64,000 nt of DNA from Halomonas sp. BDJS001 (GTDB taxonomy: Bacteria; Pseudomonadota; Gammaproteobacteria; Pseudomonadales; Halomonadaceae), in the NCBI RefSeq assembly GCF_026104355.1, contig NZ_CP110535.1, forward strand, positions 2,852,001 to 2,916,000, in the 5' to 3' direction. Below, piece after piece: positions 36,170-46,134 of this stretch (position 1 is the first letter of the stretch; the number at the start of each line of letters is the position of its first letter). Below the pieces are notes generated by a model, which was not told the origin of the DNA, did no database searches, and saw only the letters and a list, made by a program, of their open reading frames with translations. The position numbers and the translations under genes are program-made.

Positions 36170-37207
36170 ATGCAACCGATTCAAACCCTTGATGAGTTTT
36201 TTATCCGCAGCGGTGGCGAGGTTTCCCTTTACCATATGGGGCGCCATGTCGTCCCCTGCCCGCGGGAGTCACTCGCCGCCTTTGAAAGTGGCGAAATAGC
36301 CTGGCCAGAACCATGGCAGGGCCAAGCGCGCTTAGCCATTGTGTTTCGCCTTGGTGATATGCCCGAACCGGCTATCTGGTTCTTAGCCTTGCCGCTGGAT
36401 GAGCAGGGCATGATAGCCCCCGCCCAGCGCGATGCGTTTTTAAACCGGCTGCTGGAAACACTGGGGCGCGCGGTTTCTAACGTGGGTCGTGAAGAAACAG
36501 CGGACGTAGATCACTTAATGAAGGATAATCCCCTCGCCTTCACGCCTAGCGTCACTTTCCAAGCCATGCTCAATGCCCGTGCAACAGACGAGCGGGGACT
36601 GCCGGCCAGCCAACATTTTGAGCCGGTTGAGGCCTACTTAAGCGGCCAGCAAACGATTGATTGGCAGGCGCTGGGGTTACAGGGGATTGCCGATTACGTC
36701 GTGCGGATGGAGACATCTGACGCCGAATCGCTAGCAGCGCAACTGCCTGAACTGCCCACCCCCGTTATTCACTCATTGTGCTACTGTTTAGAGCACCAGC
36801 CGTTGCCGGAGCCGTTAGTCGTTGCCCTGCAACGATGTGGAGAAGCCGCCGCACAAGCGGGCGACATTGAAACCCTGTGTGCCTGTCTGCGTGCAGTGGG
36901 TAATACGGACGCATCAGCGGTGGGCGATTGGTATACGGCCTTACTCAATGACACTGCGGCCTGCGGGCCTGATGTTCTGGCGGCGATAGCCGGTCGTGGC
37001 TGGGGCTATTTGGAAGATGCACAGCGTCTGCCGCTTTTTCTGCAACGTTTAGCAGAAGATGAGCGTAGCGATTTTGCCGCCGTGATACGTGATATTGCGT
37101 TAATTCCAAGGTTACGCTTACCGGTCATGATGGCGCTGCGGGATGCCCCTACTGGCACTTCTGTTCAACGCCGCCTGGCACTGATGATGTCCCAAAGGAA
37201 CGCTTGA
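36170..37207 (+). CDS. DUF3549 family protein
   Basis: 345-aa cytoplasmic protein matching DUF3549 (IQTLDEFFIRSGG at the start; HFEPVEAYLSGQQTIDWQALGLQGIADYV in the middle, given here in two parts). Leu/Ala-rich helical repeats in the second half. Function unknown. It precedes the rimB-rimK pair on the same strand with a gap of only 33 bp, so cotranscription is likely. Confidence 0.8.
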   Translation: MQPIQTLDEFFIRSGGEVSLYHMGRHVVPCPRESLAAFESGEIAWPEPWQGQARLAIVFRLGDMPEPAIWFLALPLDEQGMIAPAQRDAFLNRLLETLGRAVSNVGREETADVDHLMKDNPLAFTPSVTFQAMLNARATDERGLPASQHFEPVEAYLSGQQTIDWQALGLQGIADYVVRMETSDAESLAAQLPELPTPVIHSLCYCLEHQPLPEPLVVALQRCGEAAAQAGDIETLCACLRAVGNTDASAVGDWYTALLNDTAACGPDVLAAIAGRGWGYLEDAQRLPLFLQRLAEDERSDFAAVIRDIALIPRLRLPVMMALRDAPTGTSVQRRLALMMSQRNA

Positions 37208-37240
37208 TTCGATGTCACTTTTAATTGCAAGGAGTGAGCC

Positions 37241-37681
37241 GTGAAGGAATTACCCTATCAGGCCAAGGCGGTCATTGGCCGCCGTGAGATGGTGACGCTA
37301 CCTGAGCTTGGGCTTCACCTATGCTGTAAAGCTGACACTGGCGCACGAACATCTGCTCTGCATGCAGAAGAGATAGAGACACACGAAGATGAACATGGTC
37401 AACTATGGGTCAGTTTTATTACCCACAGTGGCGGCCCCGAAACACCGGCCCACCGCTACAGTTTACACTTGCATGATCGGCGCCGAGTGACCAGCTCCAA
37501 CGGTCATAGCGAGTGGCGTTATGTCATACGTACCCCTATGCAGATGGGCGATTTGAATTTTCCTGTTGAACTGACCCTTACTGACCGCAGCAATATGCGC
37601 CACCCCATGCTACTAGGACGCCGCGCCATGCGCCGTCTAATGGTGGCACCCGGTGCGGCATTTTTGCACGGTGAGCCTTAA
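37241..37681 (+). CDS. rimB: RimK-associated aspartic-protease-fold protein (RimB / ATP-dependent zinc protease)
   Basis: 146 aa matching the Zn_protease (PF05618) family of retropepsin-like proteins: KADTGARTSALHA holds the DTG active-site motif, and GRRAMRRLMVAPGAAFLH is the second half. In Pseudomonas RimB cleaves poly-glutamate tails that RimK adds to ribosomal protein S6. The start is a GTG with AAGGAG seven bases upstream. rimK follows after 42 bp. Confidence 0.87.
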   Translation: MKELPYQAKAVIGRREMVTLPELGLHLCCKADTGARTSALHAEEIETHEDEHGQLWVSFITHSGGPETPAHRYSLHLHDRRRVTSSNGHSEWRYVIRTPMQMGDLNFPVELTLTDRSNMRHPMLLGRRAMRRLMVAPGAAFLHGEP

Positions 37682-37723
37682 CCCCTTATTTAGTCGCCTT
37701 AACCTAGGCTCGGAGTCTCTTAA

Positions 37724-38632
37724 ATGCATATCGCTCTGCTGTCACGCAATCGCAATTTGTACTCTACCCGCCGCTTGGTTGAAGCCGCAGAGCAGCGAGG
37801 ACATACCGCCCGCGTGGTGGATACGCTGCGCTGCTATATGAGCATTACCTCGCACCACCCATCGATTCACTATAAAGGCCAAGAGATTGAGCCTTTCGAT
37901 GCGGTGATCCCGCGCATTGGTTCATCGGTGACTTTTTATGGCTGTGCGGTGCTGCGTCAATTTGAAATGATGGGCACCTACGTTATCAACGATAACGTCT
38001 CGATTACCCGCTCACGGGATAAGCTGCGCTCACTGCAGTTGCTGTCACGCAAAGGGCTGGGGCTGCCGATTACCGGCTTTGCCCACTCTCCAGATGACAT
38101 CCCCGATCTGATTACCATGGTTAAAGGTGCACCGCTGGTCATCAAGCTGCTTGAAGGCACCCAGGGGATTGGCGTGGTATTGGCGGAAACCAACCAGGCC
38201 GCTGAATCCGTCATTCAAGCGTTCATGGGCATGAAAGCTAACATCATGGTGCAGGAGTACATCAAAGAGGCACGCGGCGCCGATATTCGCTGCTTCGTGA
38301 TCGGCGATAAAGTGGTGGCTTCAATGAAGCGTCAGGCGGCTGACGGTGAGTTTCGCTCGAATCTACATCGCGGCGGTACCGCCAGCGTGATCCGCATCAC
38401 CCCTGAAGAGCGTTCAACGGCGATCCGTGCAGCCAAAGCCATGGGCCTACGCGTTGCTGGTGTCGACTTACTACGTTCCAATCACGGCCCGGTGATTATG
38501 GAGGTAAACTCCTCACCAGGTTTGCAGGGCATTGAGAACGCAACCGGTAAAGATATTGCCGGAATGATTATTGAACACATTGAAAGAAACGCCATGCCTG
38601 CCCGCAAAGCGCCACCCAAGCCTAAAGGCTAA
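37724..38632 (+). CDS. rimK: Ribosomal protein S6 glutamate ligase
   Basis: 302-aa ATP-grasp ligase that adds glutamates to the C-terminus of ribosomal protein S6. The N-terminal domain starts [18 protein letters not shown]; the ATP-grasp core shows [13 protein letters not shown], the [20 protein letters not shown] metal site and [12 protein letters not shown]. Length is typical. Forms a unit with rimB, giving both the writer and eraser of the S6 tail. Confidence 0.95.
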   Translation: MHIALLSRNRNLYSTRRLVEAAEQRGHTARVVDTLRCYMSITSHHPSIHYKGQEIEPFDAVIPRIGSSVTFYGCAVLRQFEMMGTYVINDNVSITRSRDKLRSLQLLSRKGLGLPITGFAHSPDDIPDLITMVKGAPLVIKLLEGTQGIGVVLAETNQAAESVIQAFMGMKANIMVQEYIKEARGADIRCFVIGDKVVASMKRQAADGEFRSNLHRGGTASVIRITPEERSTAIRAAKAMGLRVAGVDLLRSNHGPVIMEVNSSPGLQGIENATGKDIAGMIIEHIERNAMPARKAPPKPKG

Positions 38633-38719
38633 GGTAAAATATTAAAATAATCCGCTTCGGGGGTGGCAAATAGTCGCTGTCACCCCCACAATTTGCGTCA
38701 CCGAAGGAGGTAGACGCTC

Positions 38720-39166
38720 ATGTTTCTCGATAATCGCCAAGTGGCGATGGACAGCGTATTGGAAGCGCTGGCCGATAGCATTGATTATTTCCAAGACAAT
38801 ATTGAACGCCTGCGCCCCTCGCTGCGTGACGCTTTAAAGCCGCATTACGCTACGCGGCTTAAGCAGATGCGCAAGTTGCAGGAGCTTGCCCGTGCGCATT
38901 TGAAAATGCTGCCTCGGGATGCGGACGTTGAGCGCGATGATTTTTTATGGCTGTGGAGTCGGCTAAAAAGCTTTGTCGGCAACGATAGCCAAGTACTCAT
39001 CAATGAGCTATTGGAGCAAGAGCGTGTCTTAATGCAGGCGCTCTCCTCGCTATATACCCATCCGTTACCCGATCCGATCGAACCGGTGGTCGAAGAGTGC
39101 ATGCAGGGATGCCGAAAACTTATCCGCGAGCTGTATGCGCTGCAAAAGCGCAAGACGCACCGTTAA
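38720..39166 (+). CDS. Conserved helical protein of unknown function after rimK
   Basis: 148-aa all-helical, charged, cytoplasmic protein (DSIDYFQDNIERLRPSLRDAL). I recognise no family. A very good ribosome-binding site AAGGAGGTAG precedes the ATG. It lies 87 bp after rimK on the same strand and overlaps the end of the convergent sanA-like gene by 4 bp. Confidence 0.65.
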   Translation: MFLDNRQVAMDSVLEALADSIDYFQDNIERLRPSLRDALKPHYATRLKQMRKLQELARAHLKMLPRDADVERDDFLWLWSRLKSFVGNDSQVLINELLEQERVLMQALSSLYTHPLPDPIEPVVEECMQGCRKLIRELYALQKRKTHR

Positions 39167-39885
39167 GGGGCTGCAAAGCGCTCGTTTAGCGAAGGCAGGA
39201 TAAGATCGATGGGCGCCCGCCTAGGTAACTCGATGGGCTCGGGCGTACCGAGAAAATAGGGCTTCCTCCCCCATACATAGAGATCCCCCAGGGTGGCCAC
39301 ACGCGCTGCCCATTCGCGCAGCTTTAAACGCCATCCCACCGTTACGTTAGGGTCATCTGCCACGCAGCCAGTCACGTCGATACCTAGCTCACGCCCAATA
39401 TAGACCGCGCGGGGAAGATGCCAGCTCTGGGTGATCAGCAGGGCTTTCTCTAGTTGAAACACATCCCGGGCACGCGCCAGGGTGTCATAGGTACTAAAGC
39501 CCGCAAAATCCATGGTCAACTGCTCAGACGTCACGCCCCGCCGATACAGCTCACGCCACATGGCTCTTGGCTCATTATACGCCTGGGTACGGTTATCCCC
39601 GGAAAGCAACAGATGCTCCACCTGGGAATGCTCAATTAAGGTAGCAGCCGTTCGCATGCGCGCATGGAAGTGTGGGTTTCGCCCTCCTCTACGGGTCCAG
39701 TGAGACGTGCCGAAGACAATCCCCACCTCAGCCGGGCGACACTGCTGTGGCTGACGCTCAATATAAGCCGCAGTCGTCGCGAGCACCCAAAAGTTACCAC
39801 CTATAAACAGCAATGTCGCCAGCAGCAATAGTGCTCCTAGCGACATTAATAAACGCTTTAGCCATATTAACAAAACGTTATGCAT
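39163..39885 (-). CDS. SanA/YdcF-type DUF218 membrane protein
   Basis: 240 aa: one N-terminal membrane helix (residues 5-33), then a DUF218 domain with GIVFGTSHWTRRGGRNPHFHARM, LLLSGDN and EPRAMWRELYRRGV motifs. E. coli SanA is needed for the barrier against vancomycin at high temperature; ElyC and YdcF are relatives. Role in envelope integrity is likely. It follows sufT on the same strand but is separated by function. Confidence 0.85.
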   Translation of the reverse strand: MHNVLLIWLKRLLMSLGALLLLATLLFIGGNFWVLATTAAYIERQPQQCRPAEVGIVFGTSHWTRRGGRNPHFHARMRTAATLIEHSQVEHLLLSGDNRTQAYNEPRAMWRELYRRGVTSEQLTMDFAGFSTYDTLARARDVFQLEKALLITQSWHLPRAVYIGRELGIDVTGCVADDPNVTVGWRLKLREWAARVATLGDLYVWGRKPYFLGTPEPIELPRRAPIDLILPSLNERFAAP

Positions 39886-39903
39886 CCAGCTCCCCAGCCG
39901 GGA

Positions 39904-40473
39904 TTAGAACATGCCGAGTTCAAGTTTGGCCTCGTCACTCATCATGTCACGGCTCCAGGGTGGGCTGAAGACTATTTCGGTGTGCACTTTGCTGATCTGC
40001 GGCGCACCCAGAATCTTATTGCGCGCATCCGCCGCGATCACATCGCCCATCCCACAGCCGGGCGCCGTCAGCGTCATGCGAATGGTAACAAGCCGCTCGC
40101 CGCTGATCAGGCGTTCAATTCGGCAACCATAGACCAGCCCAAGATCAACAATATTGACCGGAATTTCCGGGTCAAAGCAGGTACGCAGCTGATCCCACAC
40201 GAACTGCTCTATCTCCTGTTCAGAAGCCGTTTCCGGCAGCGTAGGACGCGGTAAAGGCTCAAGCCCCAGGGCATCCAGGTTGCTCCCTTCGATTAAGTAG
40301 AGCCGCCCCTCAAAACCAACGCTTACCGTACTGCCTTTCGCCTGCATAACGCTAACAACGCTGTCTTCGGCCAGTGTTTCCGTACTACCAAATGGAATGG
40401 CAATGGCGTCTACATCGCGCTGGAGGGGTAACTGTTGGCCACGCTCTAGACTTGCAACTTGCTCAAGATCCAT
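39904..40473 (-). CDS. sufT: Putative Fe-S assembly protein SufT (DUF59/MIP18)
   Basis: 189 aa. The second half is a DUF59/MIP18 domain (FDPEIPVNIVDLGLVYG; LTAPGCGMGDVIAADA, with the conserved Cys). The N-terminal part is specific to SufT. SufT acts in Fe-S protein maturation under high demand. ATG at 40473 with AAGGA upstream is preferred to a start at 40530. It follows sufS by 34 bp as the last suf gene. Confidence 0.87.
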   Translation of the reverse strand: MDLEQVASLERGQQLPLQRDVDAIAIPFGSTETLAEDSVVSVMQAKGSTVSVGFEGRLYLIEGSNLDALGLEPLPRPTLPETASEQEIEQFVWDQLRTCFDPEIPVNIVDLGLVYGCRIERLISGERLVTIRMTLTAPGCGMGDVIAADARNKILGAPQISKVHTEIVFSPPWSRDMMSDEAKLELGMF

Positions 40474-40507
40474 AACTGTCCTTATGACGATTCTTAAAGA
40501 ACCGACC

Positions 40508-41803
40508 TTAACGCACCATACCAATGACACGTTGGAGTGCTTCTACAAAGCGATCCACTTCTTCGAGGGTATTATACGCCGCAAAAGAAGCACGGCACGT
40601 TGCGTCTACCCCGAAGTGGTGCAACAAGGGCTGCGCGCAGTGGTGACCGGTACGAATAGCGACGCCAAGCTGATCAATCAGTAGCCCAATATCCTGGGAG
40701 TGGGCCCCCTCAACGATAAAAGAGAGCACTGCCGCTTTATTTGGCGCCGTGCCTAGAATACGCAGGCCATCAATATTACCCAACGCCTGGGTCGCGTGAT
40801 TCAGCAGTTGGCCTTCCCAAGCGCCGATCGCCGCTATACCAGTGCTCTCCATCCACTCCAGGGCTCGGCCCAGAGCGATCACCTCCGCAATAGCAGGCGT
40901 GCCCGCTTCAAACTTGTGTGGAATAGCGGCAAAAGTGGTGCCCGAGTCAAAAGAGACGGTGCTGATCATCTCGCCACCGCCCTGCCAGGGTGGCATGGCT
41001 TCAAGCAGCGCTTGCTTGCCGTAAAGCACGCCTACGCCGGTCGGCCCGTATACTTTATGGCCTGAGAAGGCATAGAAGTCGGCATCAATGGCCTGCACAT
41101 CGACCACTTGGTGGGGTGTTGCCTGAGCACCATCAATCAAAATCAGCGCGCCTTGCTGATGGGCCAGGGTTGCCATCTCTTGCACCGGGTTAACGGTACC
41201 CAGAGCGTTAGAGACGTGGTTAACCGCTACCAGCTTGGTGCGCTCACTCAATAGCTCACGGTAAGCGGCCATATCCAGTGCGCCGGTAGCCTCAACGGGT
41301 ATCACCTTGATGGTGAAGCCTACCTCGGCGGCCAACAGTTGCCAGGGCACGATATTGGAGTGGTGCTCCAACATCGAAATCAGCACCTCATCGCCCGGCG
41401 CAAGGTTTGTACGTCCCCAGCTATTCACAACCAGGTTAATCGCTTCCGTGGTGCCGCGGGTAAAGATGATCTGGCGTGCATCTTCCGCATTCAGGAACGC
41501 CTTAACCCGGTGGCGCGTGTCTTCAAATGCCGCTGTCGCCTCATCGGCAAGGGTATGCAGCCCGCGGTGAATATTGGCGTTATAGCGCGAGTAGTAATCG
41601 CTAAACACGTCAATCACCTGCTGAGGCGTCTGGCTGGTGGCCGCGTTGTCTAAATAGATCAGCGGCTTGCCATGCACCTCACGGGCCAGCACCGGAAAGT
41701 CCTGGCGCAGGCGCATAACATCAAAAGTCGCTGACGCTGGGCTTGTTTGCAAAGCACTCGCTTGCAAAGGGCTGAGCGTTGGCTCAATAACGGAATGTGG
41801 CAT
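40508..41803 (-). CDS. sufS: Cysteine desulfurase SufS
   Basis: 431-aa PLP enzyme that takes sulfur from cysteine for cluster assembly. The PLP lysine lies in AFSGHKVYGPTGVG; the persulfide Cys is in RTGHHCAQPLL, and the group II type is shown by the overall pattern. The first 30 residues are an extension before the family start (LRQDFPVL). No sufE or sufU, its usual sulfur acceptor, is seen in this cluster. AGGAG lies six bases before the ATG. Confidence 0.94.
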   Translation of the reverse strand: MPHSVIEPTLSPLQASALQTSPASATFDVMRLRQDFPVLAREVHGKPLIYLDNAATSQTPQQVIDVFSDYYSRYNANIHRGLHTLADEATAAFEDTRHRVKAFLNAEDARQIIFTRGTTEAINLVVNSWGRTNLAPGDEVLISMLEHHSNIVPWQLLAAEVGFTIKVIPVEATGALDMAAYRELLSERTKLVAVNHVSNALGTVNPVQEMATLAHQQGALILIDGAQATPHQVVDVQAIDADFYAFSGHKVYGPTGVGVLYGKQALLEAMPPWQGGGEMISTVSFDSGTTFAAIPHKFEAGTPAIAEVIALGRALEWMESTGIAAIGAWEGQLLNHATQALGNIDGLRILGTAPNKAAVLSFIVEGAHSQDIGLLIDQLGVAIRTGHHCAQPLLHHFGVDATCRASFAAYNTLEEVDRFVEALQRVIGMVR

Positions 41804-41829
41804 CAGACGCTCCTGATTGTTTAATGGCG

Positions 41830-43170
41830 CTAGTCGTTAAGTGAAACCGCCGCTTCGACCAACCCGGCAAGATTGAAACGCTCGGGCAGCTTGCCCGCAA
41901 CCGCTAATTCGACACGCTCGGCAATCTCATCCAGAGTCACTTTTTCCAACACTTCGCCAGCAAAAGCGAGCGTTAGCAGACCCCGGGCAGTGGCTTCATC
42001 GATACCGCGGGTACGCAGCGCGTAGATCGCCTCTTCGTCTAACTGGCCCGTGGTGGTGCCGTGGGAGCACTTGACGTCATCCGCGTAGATCTCAAGCTCA
42101 GGCTTGGCATCGATGTGGGCGCGATCCGATAGCAGCAGGTTTTGGTTGCTCTGAAAACCTTCGATCTTCTGGCTATCGCGCTTGACGTACACCTTGCCGT
42201 TAAACACCCCATGGGCGCGGTCATCCAGAATGCCCTTGTAGTTCTCGTTGGAGAACGTCAGCGGCGCATTGTGGTTGACCTTGGTGTGGTTGTCGACGTG
42301 CTGGCGGCCCTGACCAAAGAACAGGCCCAGGAAGTTGGTTTCCGCACCCTGGCCATTCAAATCGCTGATCAGGTCGTTGCGCACCAGAGCGCCGCCCAGG
42401 CTCAGGTTGTAGGAGGTATAGCGCGTATCGCGTCCCTGCTCCACGTGGATGCTCGCCACATGCATATCCCCCAACGGCGCTTCTTGCAGCTTGTAGTGGG
42501 CCAGGATCGCGCCACGGTCAAGCATCAACTCGCCTACCACGTTGGTAAAGTTAGTCGCTTCGCTTTCGCCGGTATAGTGCTCAATCAGCGTCGCTTCGCT
42601 ACGCCCACCGGCTTCCACCAATACACGCGGATGGCACATCACCGGCTGACCCGCACGGGACAGAAACTGCAGTAGGATGGGTTTCTCAACCACCGTTCCC
42701 GGTGCAATGCGCACCACGGCGCCCTCTTCCATAAACGCCGTGTTGAGCGCGGCAAAAGGCGAGAAATCAACCCCGGTTAAGCGCCCCAGCGGGCCACCCA
42801 CGGCTTCATGGTTCTCTGCCAGGGCCTTGGAGAGCGGCAACACCTGTACACTCGACGGCAGTGAATCCACATCCGAGAGCGCCGATGAGAACACACCATC
42901 CACAAACGTCAGCCGGTAGGCATCAATCGGCAGCGTTAGCGCCGCGGCAGTGGCCGGTGAGAACTCGGCGTTGTCGGCTATCGCAAAGTTACCTTGGGCG
43001 ATCGAGCGCACATCGGTGTACTTCCACTCTTCATCACGGCGAGTGGGGAAACCCAGCGCTTCAAAACGCGCGGCTCCGGCTTGACGACGCGCAGCGATCC
43101 AGGTCGGTTCCGCCGTGTAGTTCGAGCTGCGCGCCTTCAGGGTGTCTAAAAAGGTTTGCGTATCGCTCAT
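41830..43170 (-). CDS. sufD: Fe-S scaffold protein SufD
   Basis: 446-aa beta-helix protein that forms the SufBC2D scaffold. The C-terminal region (HIDAKPELEIYADDVKCSHGTTTGQLDEEAIYALRTRGI, read in parts) has the conserved His of SufD. Start overlaps the sufC stop by ATGA, giving coupled translation, and sufS follows by 26 bp. Confidence 0.94.
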   Translation of the reverse strand: MSDTQTFLDTLKARSSNYTAEPTWIAARRQAGAARFEALGFPTRRDEEWKYTDVRSIAQGNFAIADNAEFSPATAAALTLPIDAYRLTFVDGVFSSALSDVDSLPSSVQVLPLSKALAENHEAVGGPLGRLTGVDFSPFAALNTAFMEEGAVVRIAPGTVVEKPILLQFLSRAGQPVMCHPRVLVEAGGRSEATLIEHYTGESEATNFTNVVGELMLDRGAILAHYKLQEAPLGDMHVASIHVEQGRDTRYTSYNLSLGGALVRNDLISDLNGQGAETNFLGLFFGQGRQHVDNHTKVNHNAPLTFSNENYKGILDDRAHGVFNGKVYVKRDSQKIEGFQSNQNLLLSDRAHIDAKPELEIYADDVKCSHGTTTGQLDEEAIYALRTRGIDEATARGLLTLAFAGEVLEKVTLDEIAERVELAVAGKLPERFNLAGLVEAAVSLND

Positions 43171-43916
43171 GCTACAGACTCCTCGATACCTTCGTACCCA
43201 TTGGCTTCCAGCTGTTTAGCCAGCTCGGCGTCGCCGGTTTTGACAATGCGGCCATCGACCAGGACGTGAACCTGATCTGGCACGATGTAATCCAGCAAGC
43301 GCTGGTAGTGAGTGACCAGCAGAATGGCGCGGTCTTCAGCGCGCAGGCTATTAACGCCGTCGGCGACAATTTTCATAGCGTCGATATCGAGGCCCGAATC
43401 GATCTCATCCAGCATGGCGAGCTTTGGCTGCAGCACCAGCATTTGCAGGATCTCGTTGCGCTTTTTCTCACCGCCGGAGAAGCCTTCGTTAACGGCGCGC
43501 TGAAGGAAGCTGGCGTCCATTTTCATGTAGCCCAACTTCTCTTTAACCAGCTTCATAAACTCTGGAGCGGGCATTTCGCCTTCGCCGCGAGCTACCCGCT
43601 GGGCATTAAGCGCCGACTTCAGCAGGTAGATGTTTTTAACCCCTGGAATCTCCACCGGGTACTGGAACCCCAGCAGCAAACCGGCCTGGGCGCGCTCTTC
43701 GATCTCCATTTCAAGCACGTCTTTGCCTTCAAAGGTAATCGTGCCCTGGGTGACTTCGTAGCCATCTTTACCGGCAATCACCGCGGATAGAGTCGATTTA
43801 CCCGCGCCGTTCGGCCCCATAATGGCGTGCACTTCACCCGCCTTGATGGTCAGGGTCAGGCCTTTGAGAATTTCATTGCCTTCGACGGAGACGTGTAAAT
43901 CATTCACTTGCAACAT
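43167..43916 (-). CDS. sufC: Fe-S assembly ATPase SufC
   Basis: 249-aa ABC-type ATPase of the SufBC2D complex. Walker A GPNGAGKST, signature FSGGEKKRNE, Walker B LAMLDEIDSGLDIDA and the switch His in LLVTHYQRLL are all there. Cytoplasmic, not a transporter. It lies 73 bp after sufB and overlaps sufD. Confidence 0.96.
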   Translation of the reverse strand: MLQVNDLHVSVEGNEILKGLTLTIKAGEVHAIMGPNGAGKSTLSAVIAGKDGYEVTQGTITFEGKDVLEMEIEERAQAGLLLGFQYPVEIPGVKNIYLLKSALNAQRVARGEGEMPAPEFMKLVKEKLGYMKMDASFLQRAVNEGFSGGEKKRNEILQMLVLQPKLAMLDEIDSGLDIDAMKIVADGVNSLRAEDRAILLVTHYQRLLDYIVPDQVHVLVDGRIVKTGDAELAKQLEANGYEGIEESVA

Positions 43917-43989
43917 ATTGATTACCTTCTGATTCTGGCGAGTCGCTACGGCGACACTACTATAATTAAGTGGAATAAATGGGCAGCGG

Positions 43990-45432
43990 TTAGCCGACCG
44001 CGCCTTCCAGGGTCACATTGAGCAGCGCTTCGGCTTCAACGGCGAACTCCATGGGCAGCTCTTGGAAGACGTCCTTACAGAAACCATTAACGATCATGCT
44101 GACCGCATCCTCTTCCGAGATACCGCGGCTCTGGCAGTAGAACAGCTGGTCTTCACCGATTTTCGAGGTGGTCGCTTCGTGCTCAATGGTCGCGGTACTA
44201 TTGCCAATTTCCTGATAAGGGAAGGTGTGTGCACCGCACTTATCACCAATCAGCAACGAGTCGCACTGGGTGAAGTTACGCGCTCCTTTGGCCCGCGGGC
44301 CGATTTTCACCAGGCCGCGATAGGATTGGTCACTTCTGCCCGCTGAGATACCTTTAGCCACGATATAGGAACGCGTGCCTTCACCAATGTGAATCATTTT
44401 GGTGCCGGTATCGGCCTGCTGACGGCCGTTCGTGACCGCGACAGAGTAGAACTCGCCTATGCTGTCTTTGCCGCGCAGTACGCAGGAGGGGTATTTCCAG
44501 GTAATCGCCGAGCCGGTCTCAACCTGGGTCCAGCTAATCCGTGAACGGTCGCCGCGGCAGTCGCCACGCTTGGTCACGAAGTTGTAGATACCACCGACGC
44601 CATTCTCGTCACCGGGGTACCAGTTCTGCACGGTGGAGTATTTGATGTAGGCATCATCCAGGGCGACAAGCTCGACCACGGCGGCGTGAAGCTGGTTCTC
44701 ATCGCGCATTGGAGCCGTACAGCCTTCCAGGTAAGAGACCTGGGCACGGCTTTCGCAAATAATCAGCGTGCGCTCAAACTGGCCGGTGTTGGCCGCGTTA
44801 ATGCGGAAGTACGTAGACAGCTCCATGGGGCAAGTCACGCCTTCCGGCACGAACACAAAGGAGCCATCGGTAAACACCGCTGAGTTCAGCGCGGCAAAGT
44901 AGTTGTCCGCCACGGGTACCACGGTGCCCAAATACTGTTTGATCAACTCCGGGTAGTCACGGATAGCTTCTGAGATCGAGCAGAAGATAACGCCCGCTTC
45001 GCCTAGCTGTTTTTTGAAGGTGGTGGCGACAGAAACGGAATCAAATACCGCATCTACCGCAACGCCTGCTAACGCCGCACGCTCGTGCAGCGGAATACCC
45101 AGCTTCTCGTAGGTTTCCAGCAGCTTGGGATCCACTTCATCCAGGCTTTGCGGGCGGTCTTCCGGGCGCTTCGGCGCACTAAAGTAGGAGATCGATTGGT
45201 AATCAATCGGCGGATAGTCAAGGTGCGCCCAGGAAGGAGCTTCCATCTTCAGCCACTGGCGGTAGGCATCCAGACGCCACTCCAGCATCCACTCCGGTTC
45301 GCCCTTCTTTTTGGAGATAAAGGCGATAGTGTTTTCATCCAGGCCAGGTGGCAGGGTGTCGCTCTCAATATCGGTTACAAAGCCATCTTTGTATTCGCGA
45401 CGAACCAACTGTTCCATTTCTTCGCTTGCCAT
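43990..45432 (-). CDS. sufB: Fe-S scaffold protein SufB
   Basis: 480-aa main scaffold on which the cluster is built. The conserved C-terminal Cys region ([19 protein letters not shown]) and the acceptor Cys near [21 protein letters not shown] are present. ATG at 45432 with GGAGG eight bases upstream is used; an upstream in-frame ATG at 45468 adds 12 non-conserved residues. First structural gene after the regulator. Confidence 0.95.
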   Translation of the reverse strand: MASEEMEQLVRREYKDGFVTDIESDTLPPGLDENTIAFISKKKGEPEWMLEWRLDAYRQWLKMEAPSWAHLDYPPIDYQSISYFSAPKRPEDRPQSLDEVDPKLLETYEKLGIPLHERAALAGVAVDAVFDSVSVATTFKKQLGEAGVIFCSISEAIRDYPELIKQYLGTVVPVADNYFAALNSAVFTDGSFVFVPEGVTCPMELSTYFRINAANTGQFERTLIICESRAQVSYLEGCTAPMRDENQLHAAVVELVALDDAYIKYSTVQNWYPGDENGVGGIYNFVTKRGDCRGDRSRISWTQVETGSAITWKYPSCVLRGKDSIGEFYSVAVTNGRQQADTGTKMIHIGEGTRSYIVAKGISAGRSDQSYRGLVKIGPRAKGARNFTQCDSLLIGDKCGAHTFPYQEIGNSTATIEHEATTSKIGEDQLFYCQSRGISEEDAVSMIVNGFCKDVFQELPMEFAVEAEALLNVTLEGAVG

Positions 45433-45510
45433 GGTGATACCCTCCGGGCAGTTGGGTGGCGAGGTCATCGCCTTTAATAATAAGTTAGGCCTGCTGTACT
45501 CGCGCCGCCG

Positions 45511-45975
45511 TTAGGCCGACGCCGCCGACAGGCTGATCGTTTGAATAGGTAGCTGTACCGGCAGCTTAATCGGCGCTGTATCGGCCAGATGCGCCAGCGT
45601 TACGCTCTCTAGCAGCGTACGCATGGCCAATGAGACCCGCTGCCAGTTATCTGCCACACCGCAGGTAGCCACAAGCTCACAATCACCTTCTGCTTGGCTA
45701 CACTCGGTCATGGCGACAGGACCTTCAATTGCCGCAATGATATCGGCGGCGGTAATCTGCGATGCGGGCCGGGCAAGGCGATAGCCCCCTTGGGCACCAC
45801 GCTGGGAAACCAGCAGCCCGGCCCTTACCAGCATTTTGAGCGTTTTACTCACCGTCGGATGGGGCAACTGCACGGCCTCTGCTAACTCTGCCGCGGCATG
45901 AGATGCCTGGGGATGGCGGGCAATTTGTGCCATGACCACCGCGGCATAGTCTGTTAGCCGAGAAAGCTTAAGCAT
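45511..45975 (-). CDS. sufR: Rrf2-family SUF regulator (SufR/IscR-like)
   Basis: 154-aa winged-helix regulator (LSRLTDYAAVVMAQIARH ... TVSKTLKMLVRAGLLVSQRGAQGGYRLAR, read in parts). Three cysteines (CSQAEGDCELVATC) provide the [2Fe-2S] ligands that let it sense cluster supply. It is the first gene of the suf run, 79 bp before sufB's start, and probably represses it when clusters are abundant. ATG at 45975 with GGGAG upstream. Confidence 0.92.
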   Translation of the reverse strand: MLKLSRLTDYAAVVMAQIARHPQASHAAAELAEAVQLPHPTVSKTLKMLVRAGLLVSQRGAQGGYRLARPASQITAADIIAAIEGPVAMTECSQAEGDCELVATCGVADNWQRVSLAMRTLLESVTLAHLADTAPIKLPVQLPIQTISLSAASA

Positions 45976-46028
45976 GTCGACTCCCTGAATGTCATTAGTA
46001 CGCAGCAAATCAAATGGTCGCCACGTCA

Positions 46029-46054
46029 ATTGAGTACCATTTTAGTCCTGTATA
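46029..46054 (-). promoter_or_regulatory. Candidate Rrf2/IscR-type operator before sufR
   Basis: On the minus strand TATACAGGACTAAAATGGTA then CTCAAT: an imperfect inverted repeat similar to the IscR type 1 pattern (ATAnnnGACTnnnn...GTCnnnTAT). It lies 54 bp upstream of the sufR start, right for autorepression. Confidence 0.5.
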
Positions 46055-46134
46055 AATTTGATGTGAAGCCCTAGAGCAAAATGGATAGCAATTTACGCAT
46101 AATAACGGCACGTTCGCCGCTAATCGCATCAAAA

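Noticed and set aside
38659-38690. GGGGGTG / CACCCCC repeat after rimK as a terminator
   Set aside because: Long loop and no T-run; the next gene follows with a strong ribosome-binding site, so read-through is likely.
42861-43790. 309-codon plus-strand frame opposite sufC/sufD
   Set aside because: It is antisense to two clear suf genes, has no family motif and no ribosome-binding site; a shadow of their codon use.
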